This document shows, one piece after another, positions 56,649-64,000 of a DNA stretch of 64,000 nt. The translations under genes were made by a program, and so were the position numbers. Each line of letters starts with the position of its first letter. Position 1 is the first letter of the stretch. The notes below the pieces were generated by a model, which was not told where the DNA came from, ran no database searches, and was given only the letters and a program-made list of their open reading frames with translations. This DNA is from Klebsiella aerogenes (GTDB lineage Bacteria; Pseudomonadota; Gammaproteobacteria; Enterobacterales; Enterobacteriaceae): the NCBI GenBank assembly GCA_029027985.1, contig CP119076.1, positions 2,108,001 to 2,172,000 on the forward strand, written 5' to 3'.

Positions 56649-57304
56649 TGCGGGCGCTGTTTAGTCGTGAACTGCGTCTGGCATGGCGTAATGGCGCGGA
56701 GATCCTTAATCCGCTGTGGTTCTTCCTGATTGTTATTACGCTGTTTCCGTTCGGCGTCGGTGCCGATCCGCAACTGTTGGCGCAGATCGCGCCTGGCGTG
56801 GTGTGGGTTGCCGCGCTGCTGGCGGCGCTGTTGGTGATGGATCGACTGTTCCGCGATGACTGGCAGGACGGATCGCTGGAACAGCTTATGTTGCTGCCGA
56901 CGCCGCTGGTGGCAGTGGTGCTGGTTAAAGTCGTCGCCCATTGGATGATGAGCGGTCTGCCGCTGTTGATCCTCTCCCCGCTGGCGGCATTGTTGTTGGG
57001 GATGAGCGCCCACGACGCCGGGGTGCTAGCGCTGACGCTATTGCTGGGCACGCCTACGCTGAGTTTTCTCGGCGCGGTGGGGGTTGGCCTGACGGTGGGC
57101 CTTAAGCGCGGCGGCGTTCTGTTGAGCCTGCTGGTGCTGCCGTTGGCGGTGCCGCTATTGATTTTCGCCACTGCCGCAACCCAGGCCGCCGCGGCCGGGT
57201 TGCCGGTGACGGGGTATCTGGCGATTCTGGCGGCGTTTTTAACCGCCAGCGCCACGTTATGCCCGTTCGCCACCGCCGCCGCTCTGCGGCTGACGGTGCA
57301 ATAA
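56645..57304 (+). CDS. ccmB: Heme exporter membrane subunit CcmB
   Basis: 219 residues with about six membrane helices and the family start FSRELRLAWRNGAEILNPLW. It forms the CcmABCD complex. It starts within the ccmA stop (ATGA). Confidence 0.95.
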   Translation: MMRALFSRELRLAWRNGAEILNPLWFFLIVITLFPFGVGADPQLLAQIAPGVVWVAALLAALLVMDRLFRDDWQDGSLEQLMLLPTPLVAVVLVKVVAHWMMSGLPLLILSPLAALLLGMSAHDAGVLALTLLLGTPTLSFLGAVGVGLTVGLKRGGVLLSLLVLPLAVPLLIFATAATQAAAAGLPVTGYLAILAAFLTASATLCPFATAAALRLTVQ

Positions 57305-57353
57305 TCCGCTGCGCCTGCGGGCGCGGTCATAATAACAGTGTGAGTAAGCGTCT

Positions 57354-58091
57354 ATGTGGAAAGCGTTACATCAACTGGCGATACCTGAACGGCTATACGG
57401 TCTGTGCGGTCGCTGGATCCCGTGGCTGGCGGCGTTAAGCGCGCTGCTGCTGATTATCGGGTTGGGATGGGGCTTTGGTTTCGCTCCCGCCGACTATCAG
57501 CAGGGGGAGAGCTACCGGATCATGTATCTTCACGTCCCGGCGGCGATGTGGTCGATGGGGCTCTATTTTTCAATGGCGATCGCCGCATTCGTCGGCCTGG
57601 TCTGGCAGGTTAAAATGGCCGACCTGGCCATTGCCGCGCTGGCGCCGGTCGGCGCGGTTTGCACCTTCGTGGCGCTGGTGAGCGGCGCGGCATGGGGTAA
57701 GCCGATGTGGGGAACCTGGTGGATTTGGGATGCCCGATTGACATCGGAGCTGGTCCTGCTATTTCTCTACGCCGGTATCATCGCGCTGTGGCACGCCTTT
57801 GACGATCGTCGGCTGGCCGGACGGGCCGCCGGGATCCTCGTGCTGGTCGGCGTGGTTAATCTGCCCATCATTCATTATTCGGTATTCTGGTGGAATACCC
57901 TGCATCAGGGCTCGACCAATATGCAGCAATCCATCGACCCGAGCATGCGCTTGCCGTTGCGGATTTGTATTTTCGGTTTCCTCGCGCTGGCCGCGACGCT
58001 GACGCTGATGCGCCTGCGTAATCTGATCCTGCAACAGGAGCGCCGTCGGCCGTGGGTGGTTGCGCTGGTGAATAAAGGAGCCGCCAAATGA
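57354..58091 (+). CDS. ccmC: Heme lyase component CcmC
   Basis: 245 residues with six membrane helices. The tryptophan-rich periplasmic loop, WGTWWIWDARLTSEL, binds heme together with flanking histidines and loads it on CcmE. A 49-bp gap separates it from ccmB. Confidence 0.96.
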   Translation: MWKALHQLAIPERLYGLCGRWIPWLAALSALLLIIGLGWGFGFAPADYQQGESYRIMYLHVPAAMWSMGLYFSMAIAAFVGLVWQVKMADLAIAALAPVGAVCTFVALVSGAAWGKPMWGTWWIWDARLTSELVLLFLYAGIIALWHAFDDRRLAGRAAGILVLVGVVNLPIIHYSVFWWNTLHQGSTNMQQSIDPSMRLPLRICIFGFLALAATLTLMRLRNLILQQERRRPWVVALVNKGAAK

Positions 58092-58318
58092 GCCCCGCGT
58101 TTTCTTCCTTTGCCGCCTTCCTGACGATGGGCGGCTACGCGTTTTATGTCTGGTTGGCGGTTGCGGTTGCAGTCGCCGCGTTTGGTTTGCTGACCGTCCA
58201 CACGCTGTGGGCGCGGCGGGCGGTGTTTAATGATGTGCGACGCCAGCAGGCCCGCGAGCGGCGTATCGATGCCGCTCGCCGTCGTGAAAAGGAGGCCGCG
58301 GATGCAAGCGCGTCGTAA
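58088..58318 (+). CDS. ccmD: Heme exporter protein CcmD
   Basis: 76 residues: one membrane helix ([20 protein letters not shown]) then a basic cytoplasmic tail rich in Arg. It stabilises holo-CcmE release. It overlaps ccmC by 4 bp and ccmE by 17 bp. Confidence 0.93.
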   Translation: MSPAFSSFAAFLTMGGYAFYVWLAVAVAVAAFGLLTVHTLWARRAVFNDVRRQQARERRIDAARRREKEAADASAS

Positions 58319-58760
58319 AACCCGTCTGTATATCGTGCTGGCGGTGCTCGCCGGACTCGGGCTGACCATCAGCCTGACGCTGTACGCGCTGAGCAGCAAC
58401 ATCGATCTGTTTTATACCCCGGGCGAAATTATCTATGGGAAAACCGAAACCCAGGCGCTGCCGCATCCCGGCCAGCGCCTGCGGGTTGGTGGATACGTAC
58501 AGCCGGGATCCGTACAGCGAGACCCGCAAACCCTCGACGTTCGGTTTAAGCTGTATGACGCTCGCGGTGTGGTTGATGTGAGCTATAAAGGCATCCTGCC
58601 GGACCTGTTCCGCGAAGGTCAGGGCGTGGTGGCGCAGGGCGTGCTGGACGGTGAACGCCATATCACTGCTCAGCAGGTGCTGGCGAAGCATGACGAAAAT
58701 TACACGCCGCCAGAAGTGAAAAACGCCATGAAGCCTGAGACACAAGGGGCGCAGCCATGA
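58302..58760 (+). CDS. ccmE: Heme chaperone CcmE
   Basis: 152 residues from 58302, matching the E. coli start (MNIRRKNRL there, MQARRKTRL here). It has an N-terminal membrane anchor and an OB-fold periplasmic domain. Heme is attached covalently to His130 in [12 protein letters not shown], with Tyr134 as ligand. Confidence 0.96.
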   Translation: MQARRKTRLYIVLAVLAGLGLTISLTLYALSSNIDLFYTPGEIIYGKTETQALPHPGQRLRVGGYVQPGSVQRDPQTLDVRFKLYDARGVVDVSYKGILPDLFREGQGVVAQGVLDGERHITAQQVLAKHDENYTPPEVKNAMKPETQGAQP

Positions 58761-60709
58761 TGCCGGAACTGGGGAATTATCTGCTGTGCCTGGCGGCGGG
58801 GTTGGCGCTGTTGCTCAGCGTCTATCCGCTGTGGGGCGCGGCGCGGCAGGACCGGCGGCTAATGGCGTTGGCCCGTCCGCTGGCCTGCGCGTTGTTTGCC
58901 TGTATTGTCGGCGCGTTTCTTGTGCTGGTGCAGGCTTTTGTGGTTAACGATTTTACCGTGCGTTATGTGGCGGAAAACTCCAACAGCGCGCTACCGGTGT
59001 GGTATCGGGTCGCGGCGACCTGGGGCGCGCACGAGGGGTCATTACTGCTGTGGGTGCTGCTGCTCAGCGTCTGGACCTTTGCCGTCGCGTTATTCAGCCG
59101 TCGGATGCCGCTTGATGCCGTCGCGCGGGTGCTGGCGGTGATGGGGATGATCGCCTTCGGCTTCCTGTTGTTTATTCTTTTCACCTCTAACCCGTTCAGC
59201 CGCAGTCTGCCGCTGTATCCGATTGACGGTCGCGACCTTAATCCGTTGCTGCAGGATATCGGCATGATTTTCCATCCGCCGATCCTCTATATGGGTTATG
59301 TCGGGTTTTCGGTGGCCTTCGCCTTTGCCATTGCCTCTCTGCTGGCGGGGCGTCTGGATACCGCCTGGGCGCGCTGGTCGCGTCCCTGGACCCAGGCGGC
59401 ATGGATGTTCCTTACGCTCGGCATTGTGCTGGGCTCGGCATGGGCCTATTACGAGCTGGGCTGGGGCGGCTGGTGGTTCTGGGATCCGGTGGAAAACGCC
59501 TCGTTTATGCCGTGGCTGGTCGGCACGGCGTTACTGCATTCGCTGGCGGTGACCGAGAAGCGCGGCAGCTTCCGCGCCTGGACGGTGCTGTTGGCGATTG
59601 CCGCGTTCTCCCTGTGTCTGCTTGGAACCTTCCTGGTGCGTTCCGGGGTGCTAGTCTCGGTGCATTCATTTGCGTCCGACCCGTCGCGCGGGCTGTTTAT
59701 TCTTGCGCTGCTGACCATCGCTATTGGCGGTTCGCTGCTGCTGTATGCCCTGAAAGGCGGGCGAGTGCGGGCGCGAGTTGAGCATTCGCTGTGGTCGCGC
59801 GAGTCGTTCCTGCTTGGTAATAATATTCTGCTGATCGCCGCAATGCTGGTCGTGCTGCTCGGCACGCTGCTGCCGCTGGTGCATAAAGAGCTGGGACTTG
59901 GCAGCATTTCGATCGGCGAACCGTTCTTCAACACCATGTTCACGGCGTTGATGGCGCCGTTTGCGCTACTGCTGGGGCTGGGGCCGCTGATTCGCTGGCG
60001 ACGCGATGAACCGGGCAAACAGCTTAAGCGGCTGGCGATATCTTTGTTGGTGACGTTGTCACTTTCTCTGGCGCTGCCCTGGTTGCTGCAGGATCGCATC
60101 ACGGCGATGGCGGTGATTGGCCTGATGATGGCGCTGTGGGTGCTTATCTTCGCGTTGATTGAAATCCACGAACGGGCAACGCATCGCCACGGCTTCTGGC
60201 GCGGTTTGCGCACGCTATCGCGCAGCCAGTGGGGGATGGTGCTCGGTCACGTTGGCGTGGCGGTAACCGTCATCGGCATCACCTTCAGCCAGAACTACAG
60301 CGTCGAACGCGACGTGCGTATGCAGCCTGGCGATAGCATTGATATTCACCATTACCACTTTGTGTTTAACGGTGTGCGTAACATTGTTGGCCCGAACTGG
60401 ACCGGCGGCGAAGGTATTATCGCCGTCACCCGCAACGGCCGCCCGGAGGCGACGCTGTACGCGGAAAAGCGTTTTTATACCGCCAGCCGGATGATGATGA
60501 CCGAAGCGGCAATCAGCGGCGGGTTAACCCGCGATTTGTACGCCGCGTTGGGCGAAGAACTGAAAGACGGCAGTTGGGCGGTGCGTTTGTATTACAAACC
60601 CTTCGTCCGCTGGATCTGGTATGGCGGCGTACTGATGGCGCTGGGCGGTCTGTGCTGCATGCTCGACCCGCTCTATCGGATGCGTAAAAAGCTGCAGGAG
60701 GCGCAATGA
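58757..60709 (+). CDS. ccmF: Heme lyase CcmF
   Basis: 650 residues with about fifteen membrane helices. The WWD motif is [20 protein letters not shown]. It ligates heme from CcmE to CxxCH motifs of apocytochromes. It overlaps both neighbours by 4 bp. Confidence 0.96.
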   Translation: MMPELGNYLLCLAAGLALLLSVYPLWGAARQDRRLMALARPLACALFACIVGAFLVLVQAFVVNDFTVRYVAENSNSALPVWYRVAATWGAHEGSLLLWVLLLSVWTFAVALFSRRMPLDAVARVLAVMGMIAFGFLLFILFTSNPFSRSLPLYPIDGRDLNPLLQDIGMIFHPPILYMGYVGFSVAFAFAIASLLAGRLDTAWARWSRPWTQAAWMFLTLGIVLGSAWAYYELGWGGWWFWDPVENASFMPWLVGTALLHSLAVTEKRGSFRAWTVLLAIAAFSLCLLGTFLVRSGVLVSVHSFASDPSRGLFILALLTIAIGGSLLLYALKGGRVRARVEHSLWSRESFLLGNNILLIAAMLVVLLGTLLPLVHKELGLGSISIGEPFFNTMFTALMAPFALLLGLGPLIRWRRDEPGKQLKRLAISLLVTLSLSLALPWLLQDRITAMAVIGLMMALWVLIFALIEIHERATHRHGFWRGLRTLSRSQWGMVLGHVGVAVTVIGITFSQNYSVERDVRMQPGDSIDIHHYHFVFNGVRNIVGPNWTGGEGIIAVTRNGRPEATLYAEKRFYTASRMMMTEAAISGGLTRDLYAALGEELKDGSWAVRLYYKPFVRWIWYGGVLMALGGLCCMLDPLYRMRKKLQEAQ

Positions 60710-61263
60710 ACCGTAAACTGCTCTTTATCCCGCTGGCGCTGTTTCTGGCGTTGGCGATCGCGCTGTTCTGGCAATTGATGCGTAATGCCGATGGCGACGA
60801 TCCCACGACCCTGGAGTCGGCGTTGATTGGCAAACCGGTACCAGAATTTCGTCTTGAGGCGCTTAACGCTCCCGGCAAAATCTACGATCGTTCGGTACTC
60901 ATCAGCGGCAAGCCGCTGTTGCTGAACGTCTGGGCGACCTGGTGTCCAACCTGCCGTGCGGAACATCAGTTCCTCAGAGGGCTGGCGCAACAGGGCGTGC
61001 GGGTGGTCGGGATGAACTATAAAGATGACCGGCAGAAGGCGGTGAACTGGCTGGACAGCCTCGGCAATCCTTATACGCTGAGCCTGTTTGACGGTAATGG
61101 CATGCTGGGGTTGGATCTCGGCGTCTATGGCGCGCCGGAGACCTTTCTGATCGATGGTCAGGGGATTATTCGCTGGCGTCATGCGGGCGACTTAAACCCG
61201 CGGGTGTGGCGCGAGCAGCTCCAGCCGCTGTGGGAAAAGTACAGCCGGGAGTCAGCCTCATGA
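60706..61263 (+). CDS. ccmG: Thiol:disulfide interchange protein CcmG (DsbE)
   Basis: 185 residues, membrane-anchored, with a thioredoxin fold. The active site is WATWCPTCRAEH. It reduces apocytochrome or CcmH cysteines before heme attachment. Confidence 0.95.
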   Translation: MNRKLLFIPLALFLALAIALFWQLMRNADGDDPTTLESALIGKPVPEFRLEALNAPGKIYDRSVLISGKPLLLNVWATWCPTCRAEHQFLRGLAQQGVRVVGMNYKDDRQKAVNWLDSLGNPYTLSLFDGNGMLGLDLGVYGAPETFLIDGQGIIRWRHAGDLNPRVWREQLQPLWEKYSRESAS

Positions 61264-61718
61264 AGCGCTCGATCGTTGCGCTGTTGGCGCTGATCCTGAC
61301 CAGCCAGGCATGGGCCGCTATCGACGCCTGGCAGTTTAAAGATGAAGCGCAGGAGCAGGCATTCCGCGATATTACCTCGCAGCTGCGTTGCCCGAAGTGC
61401 CAGAACAACAGCATCGCCGACTCCAATGCGATGATTGCCGCCGATATGCGGCTGAAGGTTTACGAGCTGATGCAGCAGGGCCAAAGCAAAGCGCAGATCG
61501 TCGATTATATGGTGGCGCGCTACGGTAATTTTGTCAGCTATGAGCCGCCGGTGACGGCGGGAACCATTCTACTGTGGCTGGGGCCGGGACTGTTCGTCGT
61601 GGCCGGGATTGGGCTGTTAATCGCCCGCTCGCGACGTCGTGGAAGCCTCGATGCCGCGCTCAGTGACGAAGAGCGCCAGCGGCTGGCAGCATTACTAAAA
61701 GAAGGAAACGAACGATGA
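61260..61718 (+). CDS. ccmH: Cytochrome c maturation protein CcmH (short form)
   Basis: 152 residues. The start at 61260 overlaps the ccmG stop and opens a signal peptide ending SQAWA. The redox motif LRCPKCQNN is near the N-terminus of the mature domain, with one membrane helix after it. E. coli CcmH is about 350 residues because CcmI is fused to it; here the two are separate genes. Confidence 0.94.
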   Translation: MKRSIVALLALILTSQAWAAIDAWQFKDEAQEQAFRDITSQLRCPKCQNNSIADSNAMIAADMRLKVYELMQQGQSKAQIVDYMVARYGNFVSYEPPVTAGTILLWLGPGLFVVAGIGLLIARSRRRGSLDAALSDEERQRLAALLKEGNER

Positions 61719-62557
61719 GTCTCTTTGTCGTTATCGCCGCACTGCTGTTGATTGGCGCGCTGGCGCTGCTCTATTTCCCATGGCAGGGCAACGGGGCGGT
61801 GGACCGCGATACCCTTAACCGCGCGCTGTATCAGTCGCGGCTGCGCGAGCTTGAGCAGGAGCGCGCCGATGGGAATGAGGCGATGGTCGTCGAACTGCAG
61901 CGCACGCTGCTGGCGGATATTCCGCCGGGCGGTCAGCAGAGCGCTCGTCCGTTAAGCCGCTGGGCGCTGTTGCCGGGCGCGCTGCTGCTGGCGTTATTGA
62001 GCATCGGTATTTACCTTAAAACCAGTGATTTTGGCCAGGTGTTGTTGTGGCAGCAGGCCGAACGGAACTATCCCGCGCTCTTGCAGCAGGTAAAGGACCC
62101 GACGGCGCCGCCGTTGCGTATGGATGAATTGGCTCAGCTGCGTCTGGGGCTGCGTAGTCATCTGCAGGATCATCCCGACGATCTCGTCGGCTGGCAGCTG
62201 CTCGGGCGGTTGGGTCTGTTGCTGAACGATGGCGACACGGCGATCGGCGCCTTTGGCCGCGCGCACGCGTTGGCGGCGGATGACCCAGCGGCGACTTTCG
62301 ATTACGCCAGCGCGCTGGTGCGGGCGGGTGATAATGGTCAAATGCGAATGGGCGAACTGCTGCTGCGCGATTTACATCAGCGGCAGCCGAAGAGCCTGCC
62401 GGTGCTGGAGATGCTGGCGCTCAGCGCGGTGCGCAATGAAGATTATCCGCAGGCGGTTGTGGCGCTGCAGCAATTGCTGGTCCTGCTGCCGGAGGGCGAT
62501 GCGCGCCGTCAGGCGATTGCCCGCCAGCTGGCGCAGGCGCAACAGCAAGCGCAGTAA
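61715..62557 (+). CDS. ccmI: Cytochrome c maturation protein CcmI
   Basis: 280 residues: two membrane helices (about 2-20 and 85-103) around a cytoplasmic loop, then TPR-like helical repeats (WQLLGRLGLLLNDGDTAIGA). It presents the apocytochrome C-terminus to CcmF/CcmH. It starts in the ccmH stop (ATGA) and ends the operon, directly before the 107-bp repeat array. Confidence 0.93.
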   Translation: MSLFVVIAALLLIGALALLYFPWQGNGAVDRDTLNRALYQSRLRELEQERADGNEAMVVELQRTLLADIPPGGQQSARPLSRWALLPGALLLALLSIGIYLKTSDFGQVLLWQQAERNYPALLQQVKDPTAPPLRMDELAQLRLGLRSHLQDHPDDLVGWQLLGRLGLLLNDGDTAIGAFGRAHALAADDPAATFDYASALVRAGDNGQMRMGELLLRDLHQRQPKSLPVLEMLALSAVRNEDYPQAVVALQQLLVLLPEGDARRQAIARQLAQAQQQAQ

Positions 62558-62559
62558 AT

Positions 62560-63485
62560 GGCAGGGCTACGGGATGACAAATGGCGCGACATGTAGGTCG
62601 GGTAAGCGTAGCGCCACCCGACAGAATAACTAACGGCCCCGCCGGGATTTCCCCTGCCTGCGCTGCGCCTGGCAGGGCTACGGGGTAACAAATGGCGCGA
62701 CATGTAGGTCGGGTAAGCGTAGCGCCACCCGACAGAATAACGGCCCCGCCGGGATTTCCCCTGCCTGCGCTGCGCCTGGCAGGGCTACGGGGTAACAAAT
62801 GACGCGGCATGTAGGTCGGGTAAGCGTAGCGCCACCCGACAGAATAACGGCCCCACAGGGATTTCCCCTGCCTGCGCTGCGCCTGGCAGGGCTACGGGTA
62901 ACAAATGGCGCGACATGTAGGTCGGGTAAGCGTAGCGCCACCCGACAGAATAACGGCCCCGCCGGGATTTTCCCTGCCTGCGCTGCGCTTAGCAGGGCTA
63001 CGGGATGACAAATGGCGCGACATGTAGGCCGGATAAGGCGTAGCGCCACCCGACAGAATAACGACCCGCCGGGATTTCCCCTGCCTGCGCTGCGCTTGGC
63101 AGGGCTACGGGGTAACAAATGTCGCGGCGTGTAGGTCGGGTAAGCGTAGCGCCACCCGACAGAATAACGGCCTCACCGGGATTTCCCCTGCCTGCGCTGC
63201 GCTTAGCAGGGCTACGGGATAACAAATGGCGCAAAATGTAGGTCGGGTAAGCGTAGCGCCACCCGACAGAATAACGGCTCCGCCGGGATTTCCCCTGCCT
63301 GCGCTGCGCTTAGCAGGGCTACGGGATAACAAATGGCACGACATGTAGGTCGGGTAAGCGTAGCGCCACCCGACAGAATAACGGCCCCACCGGGATTTCC
63401 CCTGCCTGCGCTGCGCTTAGCAGGGCTACGGGGTAACAAATGGCGCGACATGTAGGTCGGGTAAGGCGTTAGCCGCCACCCGACA
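62560..63485. repeat. 107-bp REP-like tandem array, nine copies
   Basis: Nine copies of a palindromic word GTAGGTCGGGTAAGCGTAGC plus GCCACCCGAC start at 62593, 62704, 62811, 62917, 63024, 63131, 63238, 63345 and 63452, mostly 106-107 bp apart. Each alternates with a second palindrome, CCTGCCTGCGCTGCGC ... GGCAGGGCTAC. The words are those of enterobacterial REP/BIME elements. Copy 5 carries GGCCGGATAAGG and copy 9 a longer AAGGCGTTAGCC form, so the units are not identical. Minus-strand reading frames across it are repeat artefacts. Confidence 0.93.
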
Positions 63486-63515
63486 AACCGGCAGTCTCAC
63501 CCGCGCGGGAGAGAT

Positions 63516-64000
63516 TTACTGCGCCACCCAGCCGCCGTCCATATTCCATGCCGCGCCGCGGACCTGGGCGGCGGCGTCGCTGCACAAGAACAGCGCCATT
63601 TCGCCCAACTGCTGCGGGGTCACGAATTCACCGGAAGGTTGTTTTTCTGCCAGCAATTGCTCTCTGGCCTGCTCCGGATCGGCCCCGTCAGCAATGCGCT
63701 TATCGATCTGCTGTTGCACCAGCGGCGTGAGCACCCAGCCTGGGCAGATTGCGTTACAGGTAATGCCGGTGCGTGCGGTCTCCAGCGCCAGCGTTTTGCT
63801 AAAACCGATGACGCCATGTTTGGCGGCGACGTAGGCCGATTTCTCTTTCGAGGCCACCAGACCATGCACGGAGGCAATGTTAATAATGCGCCCCCAGTTG
63901 CGATCGCGCATGCCCGGCAGCGCCAGGCGGCTGGTATGGAACACGCTGGACAGGTTAATCGCCAGAATATCATTCCACTTTTCCACCGCGAACTGCTCCA
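63516..64000 (-). CDS. SDR, 3-hydroxybutyrate dehydrogenase-like (5' part beyond the window)
   Basis: The C-terminal 160 or so residues are present and the frame runs off the right edge (EQFAVEKWNDILAINLSSVF). The SDR catalytic Ser is in NIASVHG and the YxxxK pair in YVAAKHG. PGWVLTPLVQQQID and a C-terminal GGWVAQ resemble D-3-hydroxybutyrate dehydrogenases (BdhA), which interconvert 3-hydroxybutyrate and acetoacetate with NAD. The apparent start at 63986 is an internal GTG. Nothing to its left shares its strand. Confidence 0.82.
   Translation of the reverse strand, partial: EQFAVEKWNDILAINLSSVFHTSRLALPGMRDRNWGRIINIASVHGLVASKEKSAYVAAKHGVIGFSKTLALETARTGITCNAICPGWVLTPLVQQQIDKRIADGADPEQAREQLLAEKQPSGEFVTPQQLGEMALFLCSDAAAQVRGAAWNMDGGWVAQ

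Noticed and set aside
62421-63451. Several minus-strand frames with repeated peptides (RSPAKRSAGRGNPGGAVILS type)
   Set aside because: They are translations of the 107-bp REP-like array, which has non-coding palindromic structure and a period not divisible by three.

Overview
The window looks like chromosome from a GC-rich member of the Enterobacterales close to Klebsiella or Raoultella. The order sufABCDSE-ldtE-lpp-pykF-fumD and the near-identity of many products to Escherichia coli proteins I can recall (SufS, SufE, Lpp, FumD, ArsB, CcmE) support this. The added nutritional clusters (dehydroshikimate use, a second iron-chelate importer, a Mol-type oxyanion importer, a flavocytochrome dehydrogenase) fit a metabolically broad Klebsiella-like genome. 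No rRNA, tRNA, CRISPR array, insertion sequence or integrase was seen. The species is inferred, not proven.

Layout. 0-11.3 kb: conserved backbone, with an atypical MBL-fold protein, the Fur-controlled suf Fe-S assembly operon, ldtE, lpp, pykF and fumD. 11.2-16.1 kb: a TetR regulator divergent from a dehydroshikimate dehydratase, an MFS carrier and a shikimate-dehydrogenase-like enzyme, predicted to funnel shikimate/quinate-type compounds to protocatechuate. 16.1-19.7 kb: a ModA-like protein without a signal peptide, convergent with a three-gene BtuCD-type importer resembling Haemophilus MolABC; a ModE-box-like palindrome lies before each transcript. 19.9-28 kb: a YfiH-family protein, a TonB-dependent siderophore receptor, a FecCDE-type importer with its binding protein, and an RpiR regulator translationally joined to that operon; Fur-like boxes sit in the divergent promoter region. 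28-33 kb: a polar amino-acid ABC importer, an MFS exporter and an M20 amidohydrolase.

33-46 kb is mosaic and accessory: queH; an AT-rich two-gene module (Cas2/SinR-fold protein plus PIN-like nuclease with 16-residue repeats); a RhtB exporter; a LysR-linked hydrolase/SDR/hydrolase set; DinB and VOC proteins; arsH-arsRBC; and a decayed acetyltransferase. Seven copies of a two-hairpin palindromic repeat lie at the joints between these cassettes, and the two copies around the Cas2-fold/PIN module share an identical 27-bp core. This module is the best candidate for an undescribed system.

46-64 kb: an HcxB/YbiC-like dehydrogenase divergent from an Fe3+-type ABC importer; a three-subunit membrane flavocytochrome dehydrogenase (Tat subunit 3, GMC flavoprotein, triheme cytochrome c) directly followed by the complete ccmABCDEFGHI cytochrome c maturation operon, which would mature its cytochrome; a nine-copy array of a 107-bp REP-like repeat; and the 3' part of a 3-hydroxybutyrate-dehydrogenase-like SDR cut by the window end.
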